A stretch of 64,000 nt of DNA. Origin: Picosynechococcus sp. PCC 7002 (GTDB taxonomy: Bacteria; Cyanobacteriota; Cyanobacteriia; Cyanobacteriales; MRBY01). How positions within the stretch are numbered: position 1 is the first letter of the stretch; every line of letters starts with the position of its first letter. The stretch spans positions 558,001 to 622,000 of the forward strand of contig NZ_CAWLFA010000001.1 in NCBI RefSeq assembly GCF_963860125.1, given 5' to 3'. Made by a program: the position numbers and the translations under genes. Below are positions 42,592 through 51,070 of this stretch, one piece after another. The notes beneath the pieces are model-generated. The model had not been told where the DNA came from and ran no database searches. It worked only from the letters and a program-made list of their open reading frames with translations.

Positions 42592-43467
42592 TCATTGGGC
42601 CAAACAATCTTCTAGGCGTTGTAAAGCTCCCTGCCATTGAGCATAGCCAGCATCGCTCAAGTGGAGGCCATCGGTGGTTAGCTCCGACCGGAGTCCACCA
42701 TTAGCGTCGGTGAATAAAGGATAAAGATTGAGGTAGTTGACACCTTCTTGGGAGGCGATCGCCTGGAGTTGTTGATTAATACGAATGGCCCGGTCTTTGC
42801 GTAAATAACCGTGATTCGTGGGTAAAAGGGACTGTACGACGATCACTGACTCAGGATGTTGGCAGCGCAATTGACGAATGATTGCCCGCAGATTATTCAG
42901 TACCGTCGTCTCAGAAACTCCCTGCTTGAGATCATTGACTCCGGCCATGAGATAAATCGTGTCTGCCTGGAGGCCATGAAGCGTTCCGAGGCGCGCCAGG
43001 ATTTGACTCGTATTTTCACCTGAAATCCCTTGGTTTAACCAAATTTTAGAAGCCGGTAAAAGGTCATTGGGAAACCAGAGGCTCAGGGAATCCCCCAACA
43101 AAATGCCGAGGGACTGCCGCCCTTGATATTGGGCCGCCAAGTGCACTTCTTGGCTCAGGAGCTGTTGCCACTGCTGATAGGTGGGTTGGGGCGCGCCATT
43201 TGTCCATAGCCGGGTACTTGCCCCTGCCTTAAGGGCAGTTTGGATCTGTCCCCGTAATAAAGCATTGAGACGAAAAGTATAGAGTTGCGCCCCGGAACGA
43301 AAGCGAGGGCTCGCTAAATATTGCGGTGTCGCCGTTGCCCAAAGGTTGGTGGCCGTTGGATTGCTTGCCCTTTGGACACAGGTTTGAGGGGCGATCGCCT
43401 TGACCGAATGAACAGCAGTCGGCGTTCGGCATAATAAATTCGCAACTAAAAATAACGGTTCTGACAT
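42592..43467 (-). CDS. SGNH/GDSL hydrolase
   Basis: A 291-residue protein (from ATG 43467) whose second half is an SGNH esterase domain: GILLGDSLSLWF (nucleophile Ser, block I), QGISGENTSQIL (block II Gly), MAGVNDLKQG (block III Asn) and TTDGLHLSDAGY (block V Asp-His). The first 110 residues are of unknown type, with a hydrophobic start (FLVANLLC) that may be a weak anchor. Substrates of this family range from lipids to acetylated polysaccharides. It stands alone. Confidence 0.87.
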   Translation of the reverse strand: MSEPLFLVANLLCRTPTAVHSVKAIAPQTCVQRASNPTATNLWATATPQYLASPRFRSGAQLYTFRLNALLRGQIQTALKAGASTRLWTNGAPQPTYQQWQQLLSQEVHLAAQYQGRQSLGILLGDSLSLWFPNDLLPASKIWLNQGISGENTSQILARLGTLHGLQADTIYLMAGVNDLKQGVSETTVLNNLRAIIRQLRCQHPESVIVVQSLLPTNHGYLRKDRAIRINQQLQAIASQEGVNYLNLYPLFTDANGGLRSELTTDGLHLSDAGYAQWQGALQRLEDCLAQ

Positions 43468-43691
43468 GGCAATTTCCAGGGCAAACACCTTCTAATTATT
43501 GTCCCAAAACGAAAAGTTGCCGATAAATCCGTTAAGAATAAACCCTTTAATGACTCAGGGGTTTGTTACATTAATCTGGTAAAACGCGACCAGGAAGCCT
43601 CTGGTTATTCTGCCCCGTTTTTTGACCGAAGCCAAACCTCCCCGGACAACTTTGGTCCCTACGCTTGTCGTTACCTTGTAATCAAAAATTC

Positions 43692-45062
43692 ATGCCGTAT
43701 TTTCAATCGTTCCTTCTCAATGCGCCCCCCGCTAGTGAAGCAGCGGAACCCTCCATGATTCTGGCTGCGGTGCTACTGAGCCTTGTGGTCATCTACTTTG
43801 CGAGTAAAGTGGGCGGAGAGCTTTGTTCCCGCATCAATCTCCCCCCAGTACTGGGCGAATTAGTCGGCGGAGTATTGGTGGGCGTATCTGCCCTGAGTTT
43901 ACTGGTCTTTCCAGAAGGGGGCATCGAAGCGTCCCAATCACTACTGATGCAATTTCTGCAAAATACAGCCGGTTTAAGTCCAGAGGCAGCCCCGGCAGTG
44001 TTTGCCACCCAAAGCGAAGTAATTTCTGTCCTCGCAGAACTAGGGGTCATTATCCTTCTGTTTGAAATTGGTCTTGAATCGGATCTACAAGAATTGATTA
44101 AAGTTGGCCCCCAAGCCGCCATTGTCGCCGTGGTTGGGGTTGTGGCACCTTTTGCTGCAGGGACAGCAGGTTTAGTCTTTTTATTCCATCTCAGTACAGT
44201 GCCAGCGATTTTTGCGGGGGCAGCCCTCACGGCAACCAGTATCGGGATTACCGCGAAGGTGCTAGCAGAATTGGGTCAACTGACCACCAAAGAAGGACAA
44301 ATTATCATTGGCGCGGCTGTACTCGATGATGTCCTCGGCATTATTGTCCTCGCTGTGGTTGCAAGCTTGGCGAAAACAGGAGAAGTGCAGGTTGTCAGCA
44401 CTATCTGGCTCATTGTGAGTGCTGGGGCGTTTCTCATTGGTGCGATTATTGTCGGTCGCCTCCTGAGTCCTTTATTTGTCAGTTTGGTGGATGGGATGAA
44501 AACCAGAGGCCAATTGTTAACCGTATCCGTTGTTTTTGCCTTTGTGCTGTCCTACATTGCGACGGTGATCCAACTGGAAGCGATTCTTGGGGCCTTTGCG
44601 GCTGGACTGATTTTGGCGGAAACGGATAAACGGGGCGAACTAGAAGAACAAGTATTGCCGGTGGCGGATTTGTTTGTGCCGATCTTTTTTGTGTGCGTCG
44701 GGGCAAAAACAGACCTCAGCGTCCTCAACCCGGCGGTTCCGGCCAACCGTGAAGGATTAATTATTGCGGCCTTTTTGATCGTGGTCGCAATTGTCGGTAA
44801 GGTCATTACGGGCTTTACCGTCTTCGGCCAAGACCAGTTGAACAAGTTGGCGATTGGGGTAGGCATGATTCCCCGGGGCGAAGTGGGCCTTGTGTTTGCA
44901 GGGGTTGGTTCGGCCAGTGGCGCCCTCTCGGAATCGACGGAAGCGGCAATTATTATGATGGTCATCTTGACGACATTTATTGCACCGCCATTTTTGCGTT
45001 TGGTCTTTAAGGAACCCCAGGCGGCGATCGCCACTGGAGAGACGCCGGAGAAGCTACAATAA
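43692..45062 (+). CDS. Cation/proton antiporter, CPA2 type (NhaS3-like)
   Basis: A polytopic protein of 456 residues with about 12 helices. It shows the CPA2 core SKVGGELCSRINLPPVLGEL, LGVIILLFEIGLESDLQEL, TSIGITAKVLAELGQL and AAVLDDVLGIIVLAVVAS (the DD ion site), and IGVGMIPRGEVGLVFAGVG. The sequence and length resemble the cyanobacterial thylakoid Na+/H+ antiporter NhaS3, which I cannot confirm without alignment. KefB-like potassium transport is the alternative. An in-frame TTG at 43665 would extend the N-terminus by nine residues. Confidence 0.88.
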   Translation: MPYFQSFLLNAPPASEAAEPSMILAAVLLSLVVIYFASKVGGELCSRINLPPVLGELVGGVLVGVSALSLLVFPEGGIEASQSLLMQFLQNTAGLSPEAAPAVFATQSEVISVLAELGVIILLFEIGLESDLQELIKVGPQAAIVAVVGVVAPFAAGTAGLVFLFHLSTVPAIFAGAALTATSIGITAKVLAELGQLTTKEGQIIIGAAVLDDVLGIIVLAVVASLAKTGEVQVVSTIWLIVSAGAFLIGAIIVGRLLSPLFVSLVDGMKTRGQLLTVSVVFAFVLSYIATVIQLEAILGAFAAGLILAETDKRGELEEQVLPVADLFVPIFFVCVGAKTDLSVLNPAVPANREGLIIAAFLIVVAIVGKVITGFTVFGQDQLNKLAIGVGMIPRGEVGLVFAGVGSASGALSESTEAAIIMMVILTTFIAPPFLRLVFKEPQAAIATGETPEKLQ

Positions 45063-45172
45063 TTCAGCCTTGGGCAACCATTGAAACATATCCTAAGCGA
45101 CCCACGTCCCTTGGGAGAAGGTAGGAAGAGGTTTTATCTCTATCCACCGGAATTGTTCTATATCTTGAGGGC

Positions 45173-47026
45173 GTGGCATTTTCCCTTGTGAGTCGAGGAT
45201 TTTTAACTGTGAGATTTTTCTGGTTTTTTCTGACGCTACTGACGCTATCCACTTGGCAACTACCGGCTTGGGCAGGTCAATTGGTCTTTTGGGAATTTAA
45301 TACCCAACGACGTCAATTGCAGTTTCGCACCAATGAACGGGTGCAGCCCGAAGCGCAACTGATCCCAGATCCCAGCCGTTTGGTGATTGATTTACCGGGC
45401 ACTGTCCTGGGAAGCTCTACGGTCAATCGCAGCTATGGCGGCAAAATTACGAGCGTACGGCTAGGTCAGTTTGCGCCAGATGTCACACGGTTGGTGGTGG
45501 AATTAGCCCCTGGCTATACCTTAGATCCTGAGGCAATTCGTTTTGAAGGGCGATCGCCGACGGATTGGGTTGTGAATTTACCAGAACCTGAACTCATTCC
45601 CGTGGCCCCAGTAGCTCCCAGTACCCCAGAAATTTTTAACAATTCTACCAATCCTGGAAATCCCAGTAACGCCGCTCCAGAAGAAGCTTTTTTTAATAAC
45701 TTGGTGCGGGTGACCCAACAGGGATTCCTCGTCAACCTGGATCCCCGGCCCGGTAGTCGCATCACCACCGACCAAGATGGCGATCGCCTTACCTTTACCC
45801 TGCGGGATTTGCAATTGCCCCGGAGCTTAGAAAATCAGACCCTAGATGTTAACCGCTACAAAGTCCGCCAAATCAAATTTGAGCAACCCAGCCGTACCGA
45901 AGCCCGCATTACCTTAAATTTAGAACCCGGTAGCCCTCGGTGGCGCGCGCTGTATACCACCTACGGTGATGGCGGTTTGGTACTGCTTCCGGATGGGGGC
46001 ACCAGTAGCCTAGGGGGAAGAGAAACCGGGGCGATCACCGTCCCCACCCAACAATCAGTCGCCACAGCTCAACCCCAACAAACCATCGTTGAAGCCCTAG
46101 AACTTGCCCGCAACAGTACCCAGTTAGTCATCCGTGGCAGCGATCGCCTCCAGGCCGATGGTGGTTGGAATCGTAACGCCGGCTTCTACCAAATTCGCAT
46201 TAACAACGCCCGCCTTGCCCAACCTGTGCGTGGCCCCCAGTGGGGGGGAGATAGTCCCATTTCCCGCATTGCCATCCGCCAGGAAACGGCCAATACGGTG
46301 CTCGTCCAGATTGAACCCGCCGAGGGGGTACAAATTGGAAGTCTCAGTCAACCCAATGCCCAGTTTCTTGCCCTAGACCTCAATCGTCCCCAAACGGCAA
46401 GCCCCCTGTTTGTGCCGCCGGCCCCAACGGCACCGCCCCCCACAACCCAAGCGGTACTGCCAAATTTTCGCCCGCCCCGGAGCAATATTATGGTCATGAT
46501 CGACCCCGGCCATGGTGGTCGTGATCCCGGTGCTGTGGGGATTGGTGGCCTACAGGAAAAAAACGTGATTCTCCCCATCTCCCAGGAAGTAGCCCGAATT
46601 CTGCAACAAAGTGGCATCACTGCCCGAATGACCCGGGATACGGATTATTTCGTCAGCCTAGAAGGACGTACTCAACTGGCTAACAATGCCAACGCCGATT
46701 TATTCGTAAGTATCCATGCCAACGCCATCAGCATGAGTCGCCCTGATGTGAACGGTCTAGAGGTGTATTATCACCAGACCGGGAAGACTTTAGCCGAGTC
46801 TATTCATCGCAATATTATGCGGCGGATTCAAATGCGAGACCGGGGGGTGAGAACGGCGCGCTTTTATGTATTGCGTAATACATCCATGCCTTCAGTGCTC
46901 GTGGAAACAGGTTTTGTCACGGGTCGGGAAGATGCTCCCCGCTTGAATGATCCTGCATTTCGGAGCCAAATGGCCCAGGCGATCGCCGCTGGCATCCTGG
47001 AATATATCCAAAACAATGTGCGCTAG
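45173..47026 (+). CDS. AMIN-domain N-acetylmuramoyl-L-alanine amidase
   Basis: A 617-residue envelope protein. A hydrophobic signal (FFWFFLTLLTLSTWQLPAWA) is followed by AMIN-like domains (TRLVVELAPGYTLDP near 105, another near residue 215, and one at about 310-410), and a Pro-rich linker leads to an Amidase_3 domain (about 440-617). Zinc and catalytic residues are visible: DPGHGGRDPG, LQEKNV, SIHANA and VLVETGFVT. It cleaves the lactyl-peptide bond of peptidoglycan during cell separation. Start codon choice is uncertain (GTG 45173 or a later GTG). murI and sds follow in the same direction. Confidence 0.9.
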   Translation: MAFSLVSRGFLTVRFFWFFLTLLTLSTWQLPAWAGQLVFWEFNTQRRQLQFRTNERVQPEAQLIPDPSRLVIDLPGTVLGSSTVNRSYGGKITSVRLGQFAPDVTRLVVELAPGYTLDPEAIRFEGRSPTDWVVNLPEPELIPVAPVAPSTPEIFNNSTNPGNPSNAAPEEAFFNNLVRVTQQGFLVNLDPRPGSRITTDQDGDRLTFTLRDLQLPRSLENQTLDVNRYKVRQIKFEQPSRTEARITLNLEPGSPRWRALYTTYGDGGLVLLPDGGTSSLGGRETGAITVPTQQSVATAQPQQTIVEALELARNSTQLVIRGSDRLQADGGWNRNAGFYQIRINNARLAQPVRGPQWGGDSPISRIAIRQETANTVLVQIEPAEGVQIGSLSQPNAQFLALDLNRPQTASPLFVPPAPTAPPPTTQAVLPNFRPPRSNIMVMIDPGHGGRDPGAVGIGGLQEKNVILPISQEVARILQQSGITARMTRDTDYFVSLEGRTQLANNANADLFVSIHANAISMSRPDVNGLEVYYHQTGKTLAESIHRNIMRRIQMRDRGVRTARFYVLRNTSMPSVLVETGFVTGREDAPRLNDPAFRSQMAQAIAAGILEYIQNNVR

Positions 47027-47130
47027 CCCAGGGGGTTGCCAGAAAATCAGTAATTCGCCACAGAAATAAGCGCAAATACCTTAAAACTGCGCTAATCTTT
47101 GTTTAATTTATTTGGTGTGAACGAGAATCT

Positions 47131-47970
47131 ATGGGCAACCAACAGCAACACCCCATTGGCATTTTTGACAGTGGCTTGGGGGGCATCACCGTCCTTCGAG
47201 CCCTTTACCGACAACTCCCCCAAGAGTCGATTATTTATTTTGCCGATACGGCCCGATTACCCTATGGTGATCGTTCACCTGAAGAGTTGATTCAATATGT
47301 GCGCGAAATTCTGACTTGGATGGAAGCCCAAGGGGTGAAGATGGTGGTAATGGCCTGTAATACCAGTTCGGCGATCGCCTTGGATGTGATCCGCTCAGAA
47401 TTTAAAACCCCCGTTTTAGGACTGATTCTTCCCGGAGCAAGGGGGGCAGTCAGTCAAGGGAAACGCATCGGGGTGATCGCTACCCAGGCCACAGTGAATA
47501 GCGGCGCTTACGAAAACGCAATTCTGGAAGCGAACCCAGAGGCGGCGGTGTGGCAAATGCCCTGTCCAGAATTCGTCCCCCTCATTGAGGCCAATCGCAT
47601 TAATGATCCCCACACGAAACGCATTGTCCAAAAACGTCTGCAACCACTCCTCGAACAGGGCATTGATACCCTGGTTTATGGGTGTACCCACTATCGCCAC
47701 TTGTCTGGGGTAATTCAATCAATTTTGCCGAGCCATGTGATTTGTGTCGATCCGGCGGAATATGTGGTCAGTGCCACGGAACAGGAATTGGAATTGATGG
47801 GTTGGAAAAATCCCCAGTCACCATTACCAACCCGCTTTGCGGTGAGCGGTTGCCCAGACCAGTTTGCCCAATCGGCGAAGGGATGGCTTGGACATCAGCC
47901 CCTAGTGGAACAAGTAGACTTAAAAAACCTAATTATGAATGCATCGCCCCTTTCGATCACCAATGGCTAA
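47131..47970 (+). CDS. murI: Glutamate racemase
   Basis: Makes D-glutamate for peptidoglycan. The 279-residue enzyme has both catalytic cysteines, in VMACNTSSAIA and LVYGCTHYRHL, plus GIFDSGLGGITVLRAL near the start and IYFADTARLPYGDR. Length is typical. It sits between the amidase and sds, all on the plus strand, 104 bases after the amidase. Cell-wall context supports the assignment. Confidence 0.96.
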   Translation: MGNQQQHPIGIFDSGLGGITVLRALYRQLPQESIIYFADTARLPYGDRSPEELIQYVREILTWMEAQGVKMVVMACNTSSAIALDVIRSEFKTPVLGLILPGARGAVSQGKRIGVIATQATVNSGAYENAILEANPEAAVWQMPCPEFVPLIEANRINDPHTKRIVQKRLQPLLEQGIDTLVYGCTHYRHLSGVIQSILPSHVICVDPAEYVVSATEQELELMGWKNPQSPLPTRFAVSGCPDQFAQSAKGWLGHQPLVEQVDLKNLIMNASPLSITNG

Positions 47971-48121
47971 AGGGCGATCGCCTGCCTGAAACAGGTGTCC
48001 CTACGAGCGATCGGGCCAGGGTAGACCCGCAAAAAAGAGCCGTTTTCTGCTGAAACGAATCCATTGCCATACAATATAGAATATGTAAATTTTCGTAAAT
48101 TTCGTTTCCCTCGGCTTAATA

Positions 48122-49093
48122 ATGATTTCAGCGACTACCCTTTTTTCTCCCGTCGAAGCCGACCTCAAGGAGCTCAGTGAAAATCTGACGCGGCTAATTA
48201 GCGCCCGACATCCGATTTTGGGGGCCGCGGCAGAGCATCTGTTTTCTGCGGGGGGGAAACGAGTTCGACCCGCCATTGTGCTTTTGGCCTCCCGGGCAAC
48301 CCTAGGCGATCGCCCCTTGACCCAGCGGCACCGTCGCCTGGCAGAAATCACCGAAATGATTCACACGGCGAGCCTTGTCCACGACGATGTGGTTGATGAA
48401 GCGGCCCTGCGCCGGAGTGTGCCCACCGTGAACAGTCTCTTTGACAATCGCATCGCGGTTTTGGCCGGAGACTTTCTCTTTGCCCAGTCCTCGTGGTATC
48501 TCGCGAATTTAGATAATCTCACCGTGGTGAAATTGCTCTCTGAGGTGATCAAAGACTTCGCCGAAGGGGAAATTCAACAGGGGCTGAACCGCTTCGACAC
48601 CGGAATGAACCTCGAAATTTACATCGAAAAATCCTATTACAAAACAGCGTCATTGATTGGCAATAGTGCCAAAGCGGCGGCTGTTCTCAGTGAGGTTGAC
48701 CCAGAAATTGGCGATCGCCTCTACGACTATGGCCGCAATTTAGGCTTGGCCTTCCAAATTGTCGATGACATTCTCGACTTCACCGGCTCTACTGATGTTC
48801 TGGGGAAACCCGCCGGATCCGATCTGATCGGCGGCCACATTACCGCCCCAGCCCTGTTTGCCATGGAAGAGCATCCCAACCTGACCCAACTGATCGAGCG
48901 GGAATTTGCCGAAAACGGCGACCCCGAAAAAGCCCTCGAAATTGTGCGCAACAGTAATGGGATCAGTCGCGCTAAAGAACTTGCGGCCCATCACGGTCAA
49001 TTGGCTCGCCACAGTTTAGAGTGCCTAGATCCGTCTCCCTCCAAAGATGCCCTCACGGATCTCATTGACTACGTTTTGGGCCGGATGTATTAG
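48122..49093 (+). CDS. sds: Solanesyl (all-trans-polyprenyl) diphosphate synthase
   Basis: Trans-prenyl synthase that elongates to about C45, supplying the plastoquinone side chain. The 323-residue sequence has the two Asp-rich motifs LVHDDVVDEAALRR (first, DDxxD) and QIVDDILDFTGS (second), plus the early GGKRVRPAI and SYYKTASLIG. Residues before the first DDxxD (MIHTASL) are small, in line with a long-chain product. The product length is an inference. The gene begins 151 bases after murI. Confidence 0.93.
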   Translation: MISATTLFSPVEADLKELSENLTRLISARHPILGAAAEHLFSAGGKRVRPAIVLLASRATLGDRPLTQRHRRLAEITEMIHTASLVHDDVVDEAALRRSVPTVNSLFDNRIAVLAGDFLFAQSSWYLANLDNLTVVKLLSEVIKDFAEGEIQQGLNRFDTGMNLEIYIEKSYYKTASLIGNSAKAAAVLSEVDPEIGDRLYDYGRNLGLAFQIVDDILDFTGSTDVLGKPAGSDLIGGHITAPALFAMEEHPNLTQLIEREFAENGDPEKALEIVRNSNGISRAKELAAHHGQLARHSLECLDPSPSKDALTDLIDYVLGRMY

Positions 49094-49155
49094 GCCGCAC
49101 CCTGAAGTAAAAAAGCAACCTGAAACAAGGCGACATCCAGTTGCAATGATTGACC

Positions 49156-49305
49156 ATGGCACGACAGCGTAAAAAAGCCGATCTCCCGACAAAAACTTGC
49201 ACCGTTTGCGGACTGCCGTTTACCTGGCGCAAAAAATGGGAAAAATGCTGGGATGACGTGAAATATTGTTCGGAGCGGTGCCGGCGGCGGCGTAACCAAG
49301 GGTAA
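49156..49305 (+). CDS. DUF2256 small zinc-ribbon protein
   Basis: A 49-residue, strongly basic protein with the pattern TCTVCGLPFTWRKKWEKCW and KYCSERCRRRR: four cysteines in two CxxC/CxxxC pairs plus one more, as in DUF2256. The family is common in cyanobacteria and often lies near DNA-photolyase-like genes; here the neighbour is DUF39, 42 bases downstream. Zinc or nucleic-acid binding is a plausible inference, not known. Confidence 0.88.
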   Translation: MARQRKKADLPTKTCTVCGLPFTWRKKWEKCWDDVKYCSERCRRRRNQG

Positions 49306-49347
49306 TTTTCTCCTAGGATGAAAGGGTACGCTTCCCTCTGTTCAACC

Positions 49348-50541
49348 ATGAGAACGATCGCCAGCATCAACGAAAAGATTCTCGCCCACCAGGCCGTTGT
49401 CTGGACGGTGTCTGAAGTAAAAGCACGGGTGGCGGAATGGGGCATCAAAAAAATTGCTGAAACCGTTGATGTGGTGACCACAGGTACCTTTGAGCCGATG
49501 GAATCTTCGGGGGCAATGCTCAACCTGGGCCATACGGATCCCCCCATTAAAATTCGCAAATGTTGGCTTAATGGGGTGCCCGCTTATCCTGGCCTGGGGG
49601 CGGTGGATATTTACCTAGGGGCGACCATGATGGAAGACCCCCTGGAAAATGAAGCGGCGGAAATTGGCGATCGCCCCCTCTCCCAGAAAGGCGGCGGCCA
49701 TGTCATTGAAGATCTGATCGCAGGTAAAACCGTCCATCTCCATGCCCTAGGCCATGTGACCGATTGTTATCCGCGCGCTACCTGGGACAATACCCTCACG
49801 AAAGATCAAATTAATCAGTTTTATCTGTTCAATCCCCGCAATCTTTATCAAAATTTTATTGTGGGCGTTAACGGTGGCGATCGCCCCCTCTATACTTACC
49901 TCGGCCCCCTCCAGCCCCATTTGGGAAATGCCGTCTATGCCTGTGCTGGAGCAATTTCTCCTTTGTTAAATGACCCAGATTTAGAGTTGATCGGGGTCGG
50001 CAGCAAAATTTTCTTGGGGGGCGGTATTGGTTACGTGGCCTGGGAAGGCACCCAGCATTTTCCCCTCCAGAAACGTCTGGGCAATCGCACACCCCTGGGG
50101 CCAGCCTCCACTTTGGCCTTGATCGGCGACGCAAAACAAATGGACCCCAAGTGGGTACGGGGTTGTTATTTCACCAAGTACGGCCCTTCTTTAATGTTGG
50201 GTGTGGGGGTGCCCCTGCCAGTTCTCCATGAGGAAGTCATCGCCCACTGTGCTGTCCAAGATAAAGAAATTGTCGCCCCGGTGATGGATTTTTCGATTCC
50301 GCGCCGGGTGCGGCCCACCTTTGGTTTGGTGAGCTATGGCCAGCTCAAAACCGGGAAATTAACCATTGAGGGAAAAACCGTAAAAGTTGCTCCGGTCACA
50401 AGTCTATATCTCGCGGATCAAGTGGCAGAAACCCTCAAACAATGGATTCAAGCCGGAGATTTTACCCTCACCGAACCCGTGGCGACCATCAGTGGCGATC
50501 GCCCCTTTTTGTCCCAAGACCAATGGAGCCAGCGTTTGTAA
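49348..50541 (+). CDS. DUF39-type homocysteine biosynthesis protein
   Basis: A 397-residue protein of the DUF39 family, which in methanogens works with a ferredoxin-like partner in sulphide-dependent homocysteine synthesis from aspartate semialdehyde. Motifs: MRTIASINEKILAHQAVVWT, TTGTFEPMESSGAMLNLGH, GGGIGYVAWEGTQHFP, and a Cys-containing RGCYFTKYGPSLMLGVGVP. The ATG at 49348 matches the family start better than 49318. Neither the CBS nor the ferredoxin partner is adjacent. Three HIP1 sites are read in frame as GDRP in this one gene. Confidence 0.85.
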   Translation: MRTIASINEKILAHQAVVWTVSEVKARVAEWGIKKIAETVDVVTTGTFEPMESSGAMLNLGHTDPPIKIRKCWLNGVPAYPGLGAVDIYLGATMMEDPLENEAAEIGDRPLSQKGGGHVIEDLIAGKTVHLHALGHVTDCYPRATWDNTLTKDQINQFYLFNPRNLYQNFIVGVNGGDRPLYTYLGPLQPHLGNAVYACAGAISPLLNDPDLELIGVGSKIFLGGGIGYVAWEGTQHFPLQKRLGNRTPLGPASTLALIGDAKQMDPKWVRGCYFTKYGPSLMLGVGVPLPVLHEEVIAHCAVQDKEIVAPVMDFSIPRRVRPTFGLVSYGQLKTGKLTIEGKTVKVAPVTSLYLADQVAETLKQWIQAGDFTLTEPVATISGDRPFLSQDQWSQRL

Positions 50542-50549
50542 TACCGACG

Positions 50550-50639
50550 AAAAAAGCCACCATCCTGAAACGGCGGTGACCATCGATCATTTTTTAGAAA
50601 ACAGAATTTTCCCAGTAAATTTCGTTAGCTCATGGTGGC
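50550..50639 (-). terminator. Long-range terminator structure of the small His-rich gene
   Basis: On the minus strand GCCACCAT (50632-50639) can pair with ATGGTGGC (50556-50563), directly followed by six U residues (A at 50550-50555 on the plus strand). The large loop (about 68 bases) contains another short hairpin (CACC/GGTG). The left arm lies inside the last codons of the gene it would terminate. Confidence 0.45.
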
Positions 50640-50822
50640 ATGACTAGGGCCATAGTCCGCACGCACTTGACGAGGGAGTTTACCTTGGATCGTGCCTTGA
50701 TAGTCTCCTTCTGGTGCCATGCCGATTTCTGTGGCAGAACGGTTCAGGAGGGACATTTGACGATTTTTAATGGCGTGGTGATGGCGCATCATTAATGCAC
50801 GGGCTTGTTGTTGGGTTCTCAT
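50625..50822 (-). CDS. Small His/Arg-rich conserved protein
   Basis: A 65-residue basic protein starting MRTQQQARALMMRHHHAIKN, then NRSATEIGMAPEGDYQGTIQ, ending with RADYGPSHATMS. An AGGAG-type site (CAGGAGC) eight bases before the ATG supports translation. Three consecutive His are in an amphipathic helix. I suspect a conserved cyanobacterial protein but cannot name the family. It is convergent with the DUF39 gene. The 248 bases upstream, to proA, are AT-rich with no other feature seen. Confidence 0.7.
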   Translation of the reverse strand: MRTQQQARALMMRHHHAIKNRQMSLLNRSATEIGMAPEGDYQGTIQGKLPRQVRADYGPSHATMS

Positions 50823-51070
50823 GGTTTTGCTCCTGACCGACCGCGAAACACGGGGGATTTGTGTTTTATGCTTTGTTCTCTACCTCATTATATTTTATTT
50901 TCTGTAAAATTTGATACAGAAAACATATTTTAATAAGAGCAACTGGCCTTTTTGACAAAAAAGTTGGGAGAAAGCAACCTTGCTAGCTGGCAGGTTCTTG
51001 CGATCCCCTAGGGCAATCAGTATGATCTGGTGAGGCTTTACGCAAACTTTCGCGAGTACATTGGGACTTC

